The notes under the pieces: generated by a model
The model's input: only the letters and a program-made list of their open reading frames with translations
Told to the model about the DNA's origin: nothing
Database searches by the model: none
Shown here: positions 1-7,665 of the stretch, piece after piece
Layout of the letters: each line of letters begins with the position of its first letter
Numbering within the stretch: position 1 is the stretch's first letter
Source of the DNA: a virus
DNA: 25,388 nucleotides
Direction: 5' to 3' (one strand)
IMG/VR virus record: IMGVR_UViG_3300010935_000137
Span: 1-25,388 of that record
Translations under genes and position numbers: made by a program

Positions 1-68
1 AATATTTAGACGACGATCAGGAAGAATCTACAAAATATAGCAATCGCGCAGCCAAAAGGAACAAGTAT

Positions 69-713
69 ATGTCCAGACCCCGCAAAAAACCCGCCGATCT
101 TGTAACTCCAGCTACCATCTCCCTTCCTGCGGGCGACATGGGAACGCCCACGCATTTCAACATTGCAGTGCAGAACCGGACCGGTGGGCAGGCGATCCTG
201 CGCCAGCTGGCGAAGGCGCCGAAAAAGCGCGCCCGCGATCTGGTTTCCAAAGCCTATCCACCGGTTCCCGGTGCGCGGGCGGCTATGGCGACGCGTTGCG
301 AGGATGTCGAGGGCGATGCCAACGGGCGCAAGCGGATGCGGGCGCTGCATCCGCTCGAGGTCATGCACCGCAGCGGAGCGATTGCCCAGGCGGAATGCGC
401 CGCCGGTCTGGCGTTACACGCGGCATGGGAGGAAACCGGTCGCAGTGGCGGGGTTGATCTGGCACAGGATCGGGTCGATGTCTCAAAGCGGATCTGCGGG
501 ACCGAGGACAGGATCGCCTCGTTGCAACGGTTCAGCCTGATCTGGCGCTGCCTGCCACGGGACGCGCGCGACGTGGCGATGCACGTTTGTTGCGAGGGGC
601 GCTATCTGCGCGCCGGTTTCAGCCGCAACGGTATGGCAACAGCTGTTGATCTGGAACGGTTGCGGATGGGGTTGGCGGTGCTGGCCGATGCGGCGGCGCA
701 TGGCAAGTTTTAG
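69..713 (+). CDS. DUF6456-like phage regulatory protein, candidate late-gene activator or antiterminator
   Basis: A 214-residue basic protein. The core from about residue 92 (HPLEVMHRSGAI, then AQAECAAG) and the C-terminal part (LERLRMGLAVLADAAA) resemble the DUF6456 type of alphaproteobacterial phage and chromosomal proteins, which are probable DNA-binding regulators. I chose the ATG at 69 because AAAAGG lies 8 bases upstream; the frame stays open to the left edge, so a longer N terminus cannot be excluded. It is the last gene before the late region and is followed directly by an inverted repeat, a possible promoter and a terminator, the position of a Q-type late regulator. The late-regulator role is inferred from position; the family match is from memory of the pattern and moderate. 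Confidence 0.6.
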   Translation: MSRPRKKPADLVTPATISLPAGDMGTPTHFNIAVQNRTGGQAILRQLAKAPKKRARDLVSKAYPPVPGARAAMATRCEDVEGDANGRKRMRALHPLEVMHRSGAIAQAECAAGLALHAAWEETGRSGGVDLAQDRVDVSKRICGTEDRIASLQRFSLIWRCLPRDARDVAMHVCCEGRYLRAGFSRNGMATAVDLERLRMGLAVLADAAAHGKF

Positions 714-728
714 AAAATACTTGCCATG
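699..728. repeat. Perfect 10+10 bp inverted repeat at the end of the regulatory gene
   Basis: CATGGCAAGT (699-708) and ACTTGCCATG (719-728) are exact reverse complements separated by 10 bases (709-718). The stop codon TAG (711-713) lies in the spacer. The right arm overlaps the -35-like hexamer at 721-726. No U-run follows, so a terminator is unlikely; an operator for a dimeric protein or an RNA hairpin is more plausible. Confidence 0.75.
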
Positions 729-749
729 TCCGCGAATCACCCGTACTTT
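721..749 (+). promoter_or_regulatory. Possible late promoter
   Basis: TTGCCA (721-726) and TACTTT (744-749) are spaced by 17 bases, a reasonable sigma70-type match. It would start a transcript around 756, directly ahead of the terminator at 768. The match is by eye only and alphaproteobacterial promoters are degenerate, so this is tentative. Confidence 0.35.
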
Positions 750-767
750 CTGCATATTCCAAAGATG

Positions 768-802
768 GGCCCGAAGGACGATAAATCCTCTCGGGCCTTC
801 TT
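768..802 (+). terminator. Rho-independent terminator upstream of the tRNA and late operon
   Basis: GGCCCGA (768-774) pairs with TCGGGCC (791-797). The stem continues as AGGA (775-778) with TCCT (786-789), with C790 bulged and a 7-base loop. TTCTT follows. It separates the regulatory gene from the tRNA and packaging genes, so late transcription from upstream must read through it. Confidence 0.75.
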
Positions 803-825
803 GTTATCAATCAACCAAACAGTAT

Positions 826-901
826 GTCCGGGTGGAGCAGTTGGTAGCTCGCGTGGCTCATAACCACGAGGTCGAAGGTTCGAGTCCTTCCCCGGCAACC
901 A
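826..901 (+). tRNA. tRNA with CAT anticodon, initiator-like, irregular acceptor stem
   Basis: A cloverleaf can be drawn. D stem GAGC/GCTC (835-838, 847-850); anticodon stem CGTGG/CCACG (852-856, 864-868) with loop CTCATAA and anticodon CAT at 859-861; T stem GAAGG/CCTTC (874-878, 886-890) with loop TTCGAGT; encoded CCA at 899-901. The D stem has A11:U24, a feature of bacterial initiator tRNAs, and the anticodon loop with its flanking GG/CC pairs matches initiators; the 29:41 pair is T-A rather than G-C. In the acceptor stem only five pairs form (828-832 with 891-895). The two terminal pairs mismatch unless T827 is bulged, in which case T825-A897 and G826-C896 pair. It lies between the terminator and the HNH gene, so it is phage-borne. 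Confidence 0.85.
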
Positions 902-975
902 GATCACCTGCATTGTTCGCGGTGCAGACAGGACCGGCCTTCGGGCTGGTCTTTCAATTTAAGGGACGTGAAGCG

Positions 976-1347
976 ATGGGTCGCCTGACAAACCTCAAGC
1001 CGCGCCTCGGGATGCAGACACAGCGGCTGGAGCGTGTCGGTCAGGAAGGTATCACGCGATCCGTCGAGCGCAATGAGGCCCAGCCTTGGCGGGCTTGGTA
1101 TAACACCGCCCGTTGGCGCGCGCTTCGGCAAAAGGTTTTGCTGCGTGACGGGTATATGTGCCGCAAGACCGGCGTCATGCTGGTTGGCAAATACCCTTCG
1201 CCGATAAGCCCGGTAGTCGACCACATCAAACCGCATCGCGGCGACGAGCACTTGTTCTGGGATATCGAAAATCTGCAGGCAGTCTCGAAAGAATACCACG
1301 ACAGCACCAAGCAACGGATCGAGAAGGGGGGGCGGGTAAAACTCTAA
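976..1347 (+). CDS. HNH endonuclease beside the terminase genes
   Basis: A 123-residue protein of the small HNH nuclease type that commonly sits next to terminase genes in cos-type HK97-like phages, where it assists DNA packaging. The core reads VVDHIKPHRGD (residues 80-90, catalytic His83), ENLQ (Asn99) and YHDSTK (His108). The usual zinc-binding cysteines are mostly missing: only Cys62 (MCRKTG) remains and the expected cysteine-containing stretch before the last His reads SKEYH. The start at 976 has GGGACG about 8 bases upstream; the open frame reaches back across the tRNA, but that part is not credible as coding. The family call is secure; specific cutting activity is not shown. Confidence 0.88.
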   Translation: MGRLTNLKPRLGMQTQRLERVGQEGITRSVERNEAQPWRAWYNTARWRALRQKVLLRDGYMCRKTGVMLVGKYPSPISPVVDHIKPHRGDEHLFWDIENLQAVSKEYHDSTKQRIEKGGRVKL

Positions 1348-1399
1348 CCCACCCAACCCCCGGAAACCCACCGCCCTACCATTCGGAGATTTTTTTCCT

Positions 1400-1864
1400 G
1401 TGAAAAACGAAAATTCCACAGATTTGAAAGACTGCGACCTGTTTGGCAATCCGCTTGCACCTATCCGCGACCGTCGTGGACGCCCAAGCTTTAAAATAAC
1501 CAAGGAAAATCAAGACTTTGTAGCGGTTCGTGCTGCGGCTAACTGGACCCAGAAGCGCATCGCCGAGGATATGGGAATCGACGAAAAGACGCTGCGCAAG
1601 AATTTTTCCCGTGAGCTGGAAAACGGCGCGATCTTCATGGAAGGTCTGGCGCTCGACATTCTTGTTAAAAGAATGCGCGAGGGGCATACGGCCTCGATCC
1701 GCATGTTGCGGGATATCCTTGACCCGATGCCGGGATCAGCATCGAAGCCCACCAAGGAAAAAGAGGCGGCTCCACTCGGAAAAAAAGAGATACTGGCGAA
1801 GGCGGCAAAAGAGCCGACAGCGGGCTGGGGTGGCCTTCTGCCCAACATTGATCCAATTAACTGA
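1400..1864 (+). CDS. Terminase small subunit (probable)
   Basis: A 154-residue protein starting with GTG, with CGGAG 11 bases upstream. The N-terminal DLFGNPLAP and RGRP motifs (about residues 13-29) are followed by a helix-turn-helix (about residues 45-72: KRIAEDMGI, then DEKTLRKNFSREL), the DNA-recognition layout of small terminase subunits in alphaproteobacterial phages. Its TGA overlaps the ATG of the large terminase by one base (TGATG), implying coupled translation. The role, recognising phage DNA ends and handing them to the motor, follows from family and position. The C-terminal tail (about 110-154) is Lys/Ala/Glu-rich and probably flexible. Confidence 0.8.
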   Translation: MKNENSTDLKDCDLFGNPLAPIRDRRGRPSFKITKENQDFVAVRAAANWTQKRIAEDMGIDEKTLRKNFSRELENGAIFMEGLALDILVKRMREGHTASIRMLRDILDPMPGSASKPTKEKEAAPLGKKEILAKAAKEPTAGWGGLLPNIDPIN

Positions 1865-3564
1865 TGGCCTTTGATTTTGCCTGTCCGGATTGGGCGGATC
1901 GTCTGGCGGATGGTAAAACTCCGATCGCGGACTTGCCGCTTGATTTTGAATTGGCCGAGGAAGCCGTTGCGATCTACAACAACCTGCATTTACCGGATGT
2001 GCCGGGAACGCCAGCGCTTGAAGATGCTGCCGGCGAATGGTTTCGCGATATTGTTCGGGCGGTGTTCGGGTCCACAGAGGCCAGCACCAATATCCGGATG
2101 GTTGGTGAAGTCTTTTGCCTGGTGCCGAAGAAAAACAGCAAAACAACCAATGCGGCCGCGCTGGCGATCACGTTTCTGCTTTTAAACCAGCGCCGCCACG
2201 CGGATCTACTGATCATCGGGCCAACCCAGAAAATATCCGAGACGGCCTTCGAGCAGGCAAAGGGGATCATCGAGGCAGACCCGGAAAAGTATCTGCAAAA
2301 ACGGTTTCTCATTCAGGACCACAAAAAAACGATTGTGGATCGTTACACCAAAGCCCGGCTGATGATCCGGACCTTCGGGATGGAAGTTTTGACCGGCGTC
2401 AAGCCGATCTTCACAATTATCGACGAGGTTCATGTTCTCGGCGGGATTCCCTATGCGGCCGATGTTCTTCGCCAGATCCGTGGCGGGATGCTGCCATTTC
2501 CGGAAGCCCTGCTATTTATGATCACAACCCAGAGTGACCATGCGCCGGCCGGAATATTTAAATCCGAGTTGCAATATGCGCGCGGGGTGCGGGACGGGAT
2601 TATTACGGAACAGGTCCGGACCCTGCCGGTGCTTTATGAGTTTCCGGAAGCGGTGCAGACCAGTGACGACAAGCAATGGCTTGATCCGGAAATCTGGTAC
2701 ATGGTCACACCGAACATGGGCAAGTCAATCGCGCTCGATCGTTTGATCAACGGATACCAAAGGGCCAAGGAAGACGGCGACGAAGAGATCACCGCCTGGG
2801 CAACGCAGCATCTGAATGTCGAAGTCGGGTTGGCGCTGCATTCCAACCGCTGGCTCGGGGCTGATTACTGGGTCGCAGCAGGCAAGAGTGTGGTCACGCT
2901 GGAATTGATCCAGGACGTCTGCGATGTTTGTTGTGTCGGAATTGATGGCGGTGGCCTCGACGATCTGCTGGGTCTGGCGGTTATTGGACGGCACGCAAAA
3001 ACCAAACGCTGGATGCACTGGGCAAAGGCATGGGCTCATCCGGAGGTGCTGACACGGCGCAAGAATATCGCTGTCAAGCTCGAGGAATTCCGGCGTCTGG
3101 GGCAACTGGTGATTTGTGAAACTCCGACACAGGATATTATCGAGGTTGCCGACGTCATCGATGCGCTGAACCAGCGCCATCTTTTACCGCTGAAGGCCGG
3201 CATTGGTCTTGATCCCTACGGTGTAGCTGCCTTGATTGACGAAATATCGGGGCGCAAAATACCGGATGAAATGATGCTCGGGATTGGTCAGGGAACAAGA
3301 TTATCCCCGGCAATTTGGGGGCTGGAGCGCAAACTCAAAGACGGAACCTTTGTCCACGGGGCGCAGGAACTGATGGCGTGGTGCATCGAAAACGCCATTG
3401 CCGAGCAGCGCGGAAATGCGGTGTTGATTACAAAACAGACAGCTGGAAAATCGAAGATCGATCCGTTGATTGCAACCTTTAACGCGGTGATGCTGATGAC
3501 CCGAAATCCGGAACCGGCCGGCCGCAGCTCAATACTTCTTGATATGGACGGGGTATTAGTTTGA
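1864..3564 (+). CDS. terL: Terminase large subunit (HK97-type, Terminase_1 family)
   Basis: A 566-residue packaging motor ATPase and nuclease. The Walker A-like motif is VPKKNSKTT (residues 87-95), the Walker B FTIIDEVH (183-190, Asp187 and Glu188), and the coupling motif ITTQSD follows at 220-225. The C-terminal RNase H-like nuclease begins at VGIDGGGLDD (358-367) with Asp361 as a likely metal ligand; a late KIDPLIATFNAV segment fits the final acidic residue. Its length is normal for the family. The start overlaps the small subunit stop and the stop overlaps the portal ATG (TGATG both times). It translocates DNA into the prohead through the portal. Confidence 0.97.
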   Translation: MAFDFACPDWADRLADGKTPIADLPLDFELAEEAVAIYNNLHLPDVPGTPALEDAAGEWFRDIVRAVFGSTEASTNIRMVGEVFCLVPKKNSKTTNAAALAITFLLLNQRRHADLLIIGPTQKISETAFEQAKGIIEADPEKYLQKRFLIQDHKKTIVDRYTKARLMIRTFGMEVLTGVKPIFTIIDEVHVLGGIPYAADVLRQIRGGMLPFPEALLFMITTQSDHAPAGIFKSELQYARGVRDGIITEQVRTLPVLYEFPEAVQTSDDKQWLDPEIWYMVTPNMGKSIALDRLINGYQRAKEDGDEEITAWATQHLNVEVGLALHSNRWLGADYWVAAGKSVVTLELIQDVCDVCCVGIDGGGLDDLLGLAVIGRHAKTKRWMHWAKAWAHPEVLTRRKNIAVKLEEFRRLGQLVICETPTQDIIEVADVIDALNQRHLLPLKAGIGLDPYGVAALIDEISGRKIPDEMMLGIGQGTRLSPAIWGLERKLKDGTFVHGAQELMAWCIENAIAEQRGNAVLITKQTAGKSKIDPLIATFNAVMLMTRNPEPAGRSSILLDMDGVLV

Positions 3565-4754
3565 TGTGGCCGTTTCAGAAAAAATCGGAGCAGGCGCGGA
3601 TTTTTGATGCGCTGGACTACGGTCTTGGTGGCACGATTGGCGGCTTTAGAGTTTCGCCGGCGCAAGCTCTCGGGGTTGCCGCGGTTTTTGCCGCCATTCG
3701 CGTAATCTCGGAAGATGTTGCCAAGCTTCCGGCAAAATTGAAAGTCAGAACCGACAACGGCGATACAACCGCAAACGGCGAACCTGAACATGCGATGCTT
3801 AGCAGCGTCGGCGCGCCGGTTCTGGAAGATAGCGACGGCTATACGGCGATGGAATGGATCGAGGCCATTGTTGCGTCGGCCGCGTTTCATGGCGTCGGGG
3901 TTGCCTACCTGAACCGCGTTGCGGGGTCTGCCCGTGAAATTACACCGATTCCGGCCGAGAACTGGCGTAAAGAGCGCGGGATCTGGAGCATTAAATTCAG
4001 TAACGAGGCAGGTTTTACACGGGTCGATCGTCAGGACCTGTTTATTTTGAAGGGTCCGCAACTTGGCTTGAACATCACGACGCAGACGCGACAGGCGATT
4101 GGCCTGGCTATTGCGATCGACAAGCTGATGAATTCGCTAGCCCGCAAAAGTGGACGTCCAAACGGGATCATCAGTACCGGTAGTCTGGATTCGGCGGATA
4201 AAGCGGCCACGTTGATATCGCGCCTGAAAACCTATTTCGGACCAAATTCCGAAGGCGGGTTGATGCCGCTCGATATGGCCGATCTGAAGTTTCACCGGAT
4301 CAGCCTGACCCCGGATGAATTGCAGATAAAGGACACTAAATCGGGGATCGTTCAGGAAATTGCCAGCGCCTTTCGTGTGCAACCGGCGCGTCTGATGCAC
4401 GACATGAGCAGCCAGAGTTATGCCAGCGCCTATCAATGGAATATTGCCCATGTGACGGACTGCATCCAGCCCTGGGTGAAGCGGTTTTGCCAGTCGTTTG
4501 ACAAGGATGTGCTGCGCGATCGTGTAGCAAAAGGTTTTTACTGCGATATCGACCTGAAGGGGTTGCTGCGTGGATCCCCGCAAGAGCGGGCCGAGTTCCT
4601 GTTAAAACTGCGCACGATGGCGGTGCTTTCCCCGATGGGCGTAGCCCAGCTTGAGGATCTTCCTACTGAAGGGTTGAGCATCAATCCTGCACACCCGCTG
4701 TTAACAAACCCAAATCCTAGTGCCGCCCAAAAGGACGCTAATCACAATGCTTAA
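3564..4754 (+). CDS. Portal protein (HK97 family)
   Basis: A 396-residue portal protein of the HK97 phage_portal family, forming the dodecameric DNA channel at one capsid vertex and docking the terminase. Recognisable segments are AVFAAIRVISEDVAKLPAKL near residue 40, the mid-region GRPNGIISTG, and the family's C-terminal pattern where SGIVQEIASAFRVQPARLM leads into QWNIAHVTDCIQPW. I start at the ATG at 3564 because it overlaps the terL stop as TGATG; an in-frame TTG one codon earlier is less likely. The 3' end overlaps the protease start by 8 bases. Confidence 0.95.
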   Translation: MWPFQKKSEQARIFDALDYGLGGTIGGFRVSPAQALGVAAVFAAIRVISEDVAKLPAKLKVRTDNGDTTANGEPEHAMLSSVGAPVLEDSDGYTAMEWIEAIVASAAFHGVGVAYLNRVAGSAREITPIPAENWRKERGIWSIKFSNEAGFTRVDRQDLFILKGPQLGLNITTQTRQAIGLAIAIDKLMNSLARKSGRPNGIISTGSLDSADKAATLISRLKTYFGPNSEGGLMPLDMADLKFHRISLTPDELQIKDTKSGIVQEIASAFRVQPARLMHDMSSQSYASAYQWNIAHVTDCIQPWVKRFCQSFDKDVLRDRVAKGFYCDIDLKGLLRGSPQERAEFLLKLRTMAVLSPMGVAQLEDLPTEGLSINPAHPLLTNPNPSAAQKDANHNA

Positions 4755-5451
4755 TCATAACATGGACCTGCGCTTAGTGGAGCACAAACGGGGTTTTGAG
4801 GTTGCTGAAGGTTTGGCAAGTTCGGAATTCAAGGCAGGCAAGAAGGGTTTGATCGAGGGATATGGTTCGATTTTTGGTAATGTTGACCAGGGATACGACA
4901 TTGTCGAGGCGGGTGCCTTTAAAGACAGCCTGAACGACGGCCACAAAATCAAGATGCTGTGGCAGCATGACCCAAATCAACCGATCGGTGTTTGGGATAG
5001 CGTGACCGAGGACGAAAAGGGCCTGCGTGTCCAGGGTAGTCTACTGGTCGAGGTCGCTGCAGCGCGCGAGGCATTGGCCCTTTTGAAGGCCGGTGCTATT
5101 GACGGATTGTCGATCGGATATCGCACCCTTAAGTCGCGCGATACAAAGATTGACGGCCGCTTTGTGCGTATCATTGAAAAAGCAGAATTGTGGGAGGTGT
5201 CCTTGGTGACATTCCCGATGAATACCGCGGCGACGGTGGATGCGGTCAAGGCTGCAAACATGTCGCAGCGCGAATTTACCCGACAGCTTGTGAGGGATTC
5301 CAAGATGTCGCGCCGGGTTGTCGAGGCACTAATGCGCGACGGCTGGAAAGGTGTGCAGGCCCTGAGTGAATCGGGCAGTGATGACATCGATGCGTTGGCG
5401 GCTGCCATTCAGGCAAACGTCAAAACCAAACAACAGATCCTGAAAGGATAA
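4747..5451 (+). CDS. Prohead protease (HK97-type, S78/U35 family)
   Basis: A 234-residue serine protease that matures the prohead by cutting the capsid delta domain and itself. Conserved blocks: IEGYGSIFGNVDQGYDIVEAG (with GAFKDSL following), the His block MLWQHDPNQPIGVW (His74), the Ser block IDGLSIGY (Ser122) and ELWEVSLVTFPMN (Glu150), the likely catalytic set. I chose the ATG at 4747: AAAGGAC lies about 10 bases upstream and the protein then begins at a typical family N terminus. An upstream GTG in frame is unlikely. It sits between portal and capsid genes as expected. Confidence 0.94.
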   Translation: MLNHNMDLRLVEHKRGFEVAEGLASSEFKAGKKGLIEGYGSIFGNVDQGYDIVEAGAFKDSLNDGHKIKMLWQHDPNQPIGVWDSVTEDEKGLRVQGSLLVEVAAAREALALLKAGAIDGLSIGYRTLKSRDTKIDGRFVRIIEKAELWEVSLVTFPMNTAATVDAVKAANMSQREFTRQLVRDSKMSRRVVEALMRDGWKGVQALSESGSDDIDALAAAIQANVKTKQQILKG

Positions 5452-5454
5452 GTC

Positions 5455-6720
5455 ATGCCCGTAGAACTAAAAGAGCTCGAAGATCTGATCAAGGCTGATG
5501 GGAAGCTCACACACGAGCTTCAGCAGAAATTTGAAAAACTCGGCGAGGATTACATCAGCAAAGACGAGTATAAAAAACTCGAAACGGCTGTCGCTGACGG
5601 GGCCAAGGCCCGCGCCGCCGCCGAAGCCGAGTTCAAGGCCGGTATTGCGGCCGCGAACAAGCTGGCGGAAGAGGCCTCGCTCAAGGCTGGCCGGCGCGGC
5701 TCCGCCGATGTTAATGAACCAAACGCGGAAGATGTGGCGCATAAAGAAGCCTTCATCACCTATCTGCGTAAACGTGATGACCACAACGCAGTACAAAACC
5801 TGCGCGACGCCGAGGCCAAGGCGGTAACGGTTGCTGTTCCAGGTTCTGGCGGCTTTGCGGTACCAACATTGATTTCGGCGATGATCGACAGCAAGGTTCC
5901 GGACGAATCCGTCATGGAAAATCTGGTTGATACCGTCGAAGTCGGCAGTGCCAACTACAGCATTCTGGTTGACAAAGGCGGCATGGGATTTGGCTGGGTC
6001 GGCGAGAGCGATGCCCGCGCCGGGACTGCCACACCCGGCATCTATCCGGTTGATCCGGTTGGCGGCACCCTCTACGCCTATCCCGAGGCTTCCGAGGAAT
6101 CCATGGGCGACATTTTCTTCAATGTCGAAACCTGGCTTTTGAATTCAGCGCTGACGGCGTTTGCAAACGGTAAGGATTTTGCAATCATCGCCGGAGATGG
6201 CCTCAAAAAACCGCTGGGCATGCTCGGAACGGCCCCTCTTGTAACAGCCGATGGCGCGCGGACTGACGGTATCTATCAGTATCTGCCAACGGGTGCTGCG
6301 GGTGATTTCGGGGCCGATGCCCACAAAAACATCATTGATCTGATCTATGCGCCGAAGGCGATGTACCGCGCAAATGCCAGCTTCCTGATGAATTCGCTGA
6401 CCACGGCCAAGGTTCGCGTATTGAAGGATGGCAATGGCCGCCCGCTCTGGACGGATAACCAGCAGGCCGGCCAGCCGCCTTTGCTGGAAGGGTATGCGGT
6501 AAACGCGGTTGAATCGATGCCCGATTTTGCGGCCAACGCCCATCCGATCGCGTTCGGTGATTACAAACGCGGGTATACGCTCGTGAATCGCCACGGCCTG
6601 CGTGTCACCAAAGACGAGATTACCAAACCCGGATTTGTGAAGTGGCATATCCGGAAACGTCTGGACGGTGCGCCGACAAACGACGACGCAATCAAATTCC
6701 TGAAGGTCGCTGGGGCGTAA
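5455..6720 (+). CDS. Major capsid protein (HK97 gp5-like) with N-terminal delta domain
   Basis: A 421-residue HK97-fold capsid protein. Residues 1 to about 120 are charged, Ala/Glu/Lys-rich and predicted coiled coil, matching the scaffolding delta domain removed by the protease. The mature domain begins around residues 120-135 (KAVTVAVPGSGGFAVP). Family landmarks follow: GWVGESDARAGT, then GDGLKKPLGML and, near the C terminus, GDYKRGYTLVNRHGL. AAAGGA precedes the ATG. The exact cleavage site is not determined. A hairpin terminator follows 24 bases after the stop. Confidence 0.96.
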   Translation: MPVELKELEDLIKADGKLTHELQQKFEKLGEDYISKDEYKKLETAVADGAKARAAAEAEFKAGIAAANKLAEEASLKAGRRGSADVNEPNAEDVAHKEAFITYLRKRDDHNAVQNLRDAEAKAVTVAVPGSGGFAVPTLISAMIDSKVPDESVMENLVDTVEVGSANYSILVDKGGMGFGWVGESDARAGTATPGIYPVDPVGGTLYAYPEASEESMGDIFFNVETWLLNSALTAFANGKDFAIIAGDGLKKPLGMLGTAPLVTADGARTDGIYQYLPTGAAGDFGADAHKNIIDLIYAPKAMYRANASFLMNSLTTAKVRVLKDGNGRPLWTDNQQAGQPPLLEGYAVNAVESMPDFAANAHPIAFGDYKRGYTLVNRHGLRVTKDEITKPGFVKWHIRKRLDGAPTNDDAIKFLKVAGA

Positions 6721-6743
6721 GCCTGACGGGTCGAATCGAACCC

Positions 6744-6773
6744 AACCCTCGCGGCGGTGTCGCGGGGTTTTTC
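6744..6773 (+). terminator. Likely intrinsic terminator after the capsid gene
   Basis: AACCC (6744-6748) plus CGCG (6750-6753) pair with CGCG (6761-6764) plus GGGTT (6765-6769), with T6749 bulged and a 7-base loop; TTTCTT follows. It could partially end transcripts after the highly expressed capsid gene while antitermination or leakage feeds the tail genes. Confidence 0.65.
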
Positions 6774-6792
6774 TTTGGAAAGGATTATAGAG

Positions 6793-7113
6793 ATGGCAAA
6801 AGTTATAGCCGAAGTGGCTAAATCCGGAATCGTCGCAACCTCCTTCAAGGCTTGTCTTGATGGCGATGTCTATCCGCGCGTTTTCGCCGTTGGCGAGGAG
6901 CTGACCGGCGAGGCGCTTGAAATCGGCGAGGCGCTCGAGAAGATGGGCGGCAAAGCCGGAAAGAAAAAGGTTGATGGCGATAAAAACGCCGGCCGCGCCC
7001 CCGAAAACAAGGCAGGTTTCACCGCTGCCGATGAACCGGCTGCCGCGGATACTACCGAGGGCGCAGCGGGTCCTGGCAGCGTGACCGATCCGGATGGAGC
7101 GGCTGACGCATAA
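6793..7113 (+). CDS. Small acidic Ala-rich protein between capsid and connector genes, unknown function
   Basis: 106 residues. The N-terminal half (VIAEVAKSGIVATSFKACLDGDVYPRVFAVGE split by family-like Gly/Val turns) resembles small capsid-region proteins of alphaproteobacterial phages. The second half is Lys-rich then Ala/Asp/Gly/Pro-rich, likely disordered. I start at the ATG at 6793, with GGAAAGGAT 8-14 bases upstream; the longer open frame would begin inside the terminator. The stop overlaps the next ATG (TAATG). A head decoration or head-tail accessory role is a guess from position. Confidence 0.75.
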   Translation: MAKVIAEVAKSGIVATSFKACLDGDVYPRVFAVGEELTGEALEIGEALEKMGGKAGKKKVDGDKNAGRAPENKAGFTAADEPAAADTTEGAAGPGSVTDPDGAADA

Positions 7114-7658
7114 TGCGCCCGTTCATCGTGACACCACCGGTCGGGAATCTGGTCGAAACAGCCGATCTTTTGCCGCATTTGGTCGGAAATGCGGAAGATG
7201 CGGCATTAATCACCGGCTATCAGCTGGCGGCGATGGCCTATCTTGACGGTTATGGAGGTCGACTGGGGCGGTGTCTTTTGCCCCAGAAATGGGCATTTCC
7301 GCTGTTTGATGCGCCAGACACGATATATCTGCCTTTTCCGGATTGTCGCGATTTCAAATTTGAATACCTGGGTGCAACCGGGGTGTGGACCGAGGTCATC
7401 GGGCCAACCCTGAAGATTTGCGGTCGCACTGCCTATGCGATTTCCGACCTTCCCGCCGATACCGAAGCACTGATGTTGACCTGTGTCGCCGGGTGGGAAA
7501 GTGCGGCCAAGGTTCCCGCGAGCATCAAGCACGCCGTATATATGCTGGTCGGGCATTGGTACGAAAATCGCGCCGCGGTGGATAATGCCGATGCCGGTCT
7601 GCAGGTGCCGCTCGGGTTTGAGGCGCTGATCAGCCCCTATAAAAATGTGATAGGTTGA
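7113..7658 (+). CDS. Head-tail connector protein (gp6 / phiE125 gp8-like)
   Basis: 181 residues. The C-terminal block (VPASIKHAVYMLVGHWYENR, then a VPLGFEALISPY motif) is the signature of the HK97 gp6-like adaptor family, which forms a ring under the portal as the first head-tail connector. The N-terminal DAALITGYQLAAMAYLDGYGGRL region matches the helical part of the family, with the β-rich insertion (about residues 60-110) in the middle. Length is normal. It follows the capsid-region gene with a one-base overlap. Confidence 0.9.
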   Translation: MRPFIVTPPVGNLVETADLLPHLVGNAEDAALITGYQLAAMAYLDGYGGRLGRCLLPQKWAFPLFDAPDTIYLPFPDCRDFKFEYLGATGVWTEVIGPTLKICGRTAYAISDLPADTEALMLTCVAGWESAAKVPASIKHAVYMLVGHWYENRAAVDNADAGLQVPLGFEALISPYKNVIG

Positions 7659-7665
7659 GGGTATT

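Noticed and set aside
851-860. GCGTGGCTCA in the tRNA equals the repeat at 17316 and 17500
   Set aside because: The match is 10 bases and lies in the anticodon stem of this phage's own tRNA, far from int. An att core derived from the host tRNA should extend into the conserved CTCATAA loop, which the repeats do not.
646-975. Open frame extending the HNH gene upstream through the tRNA
   Set aside because: It crosses the terminator and the tRNA, has no HNH-like sequence there, and the ATG at 976 has its own ribosome site.
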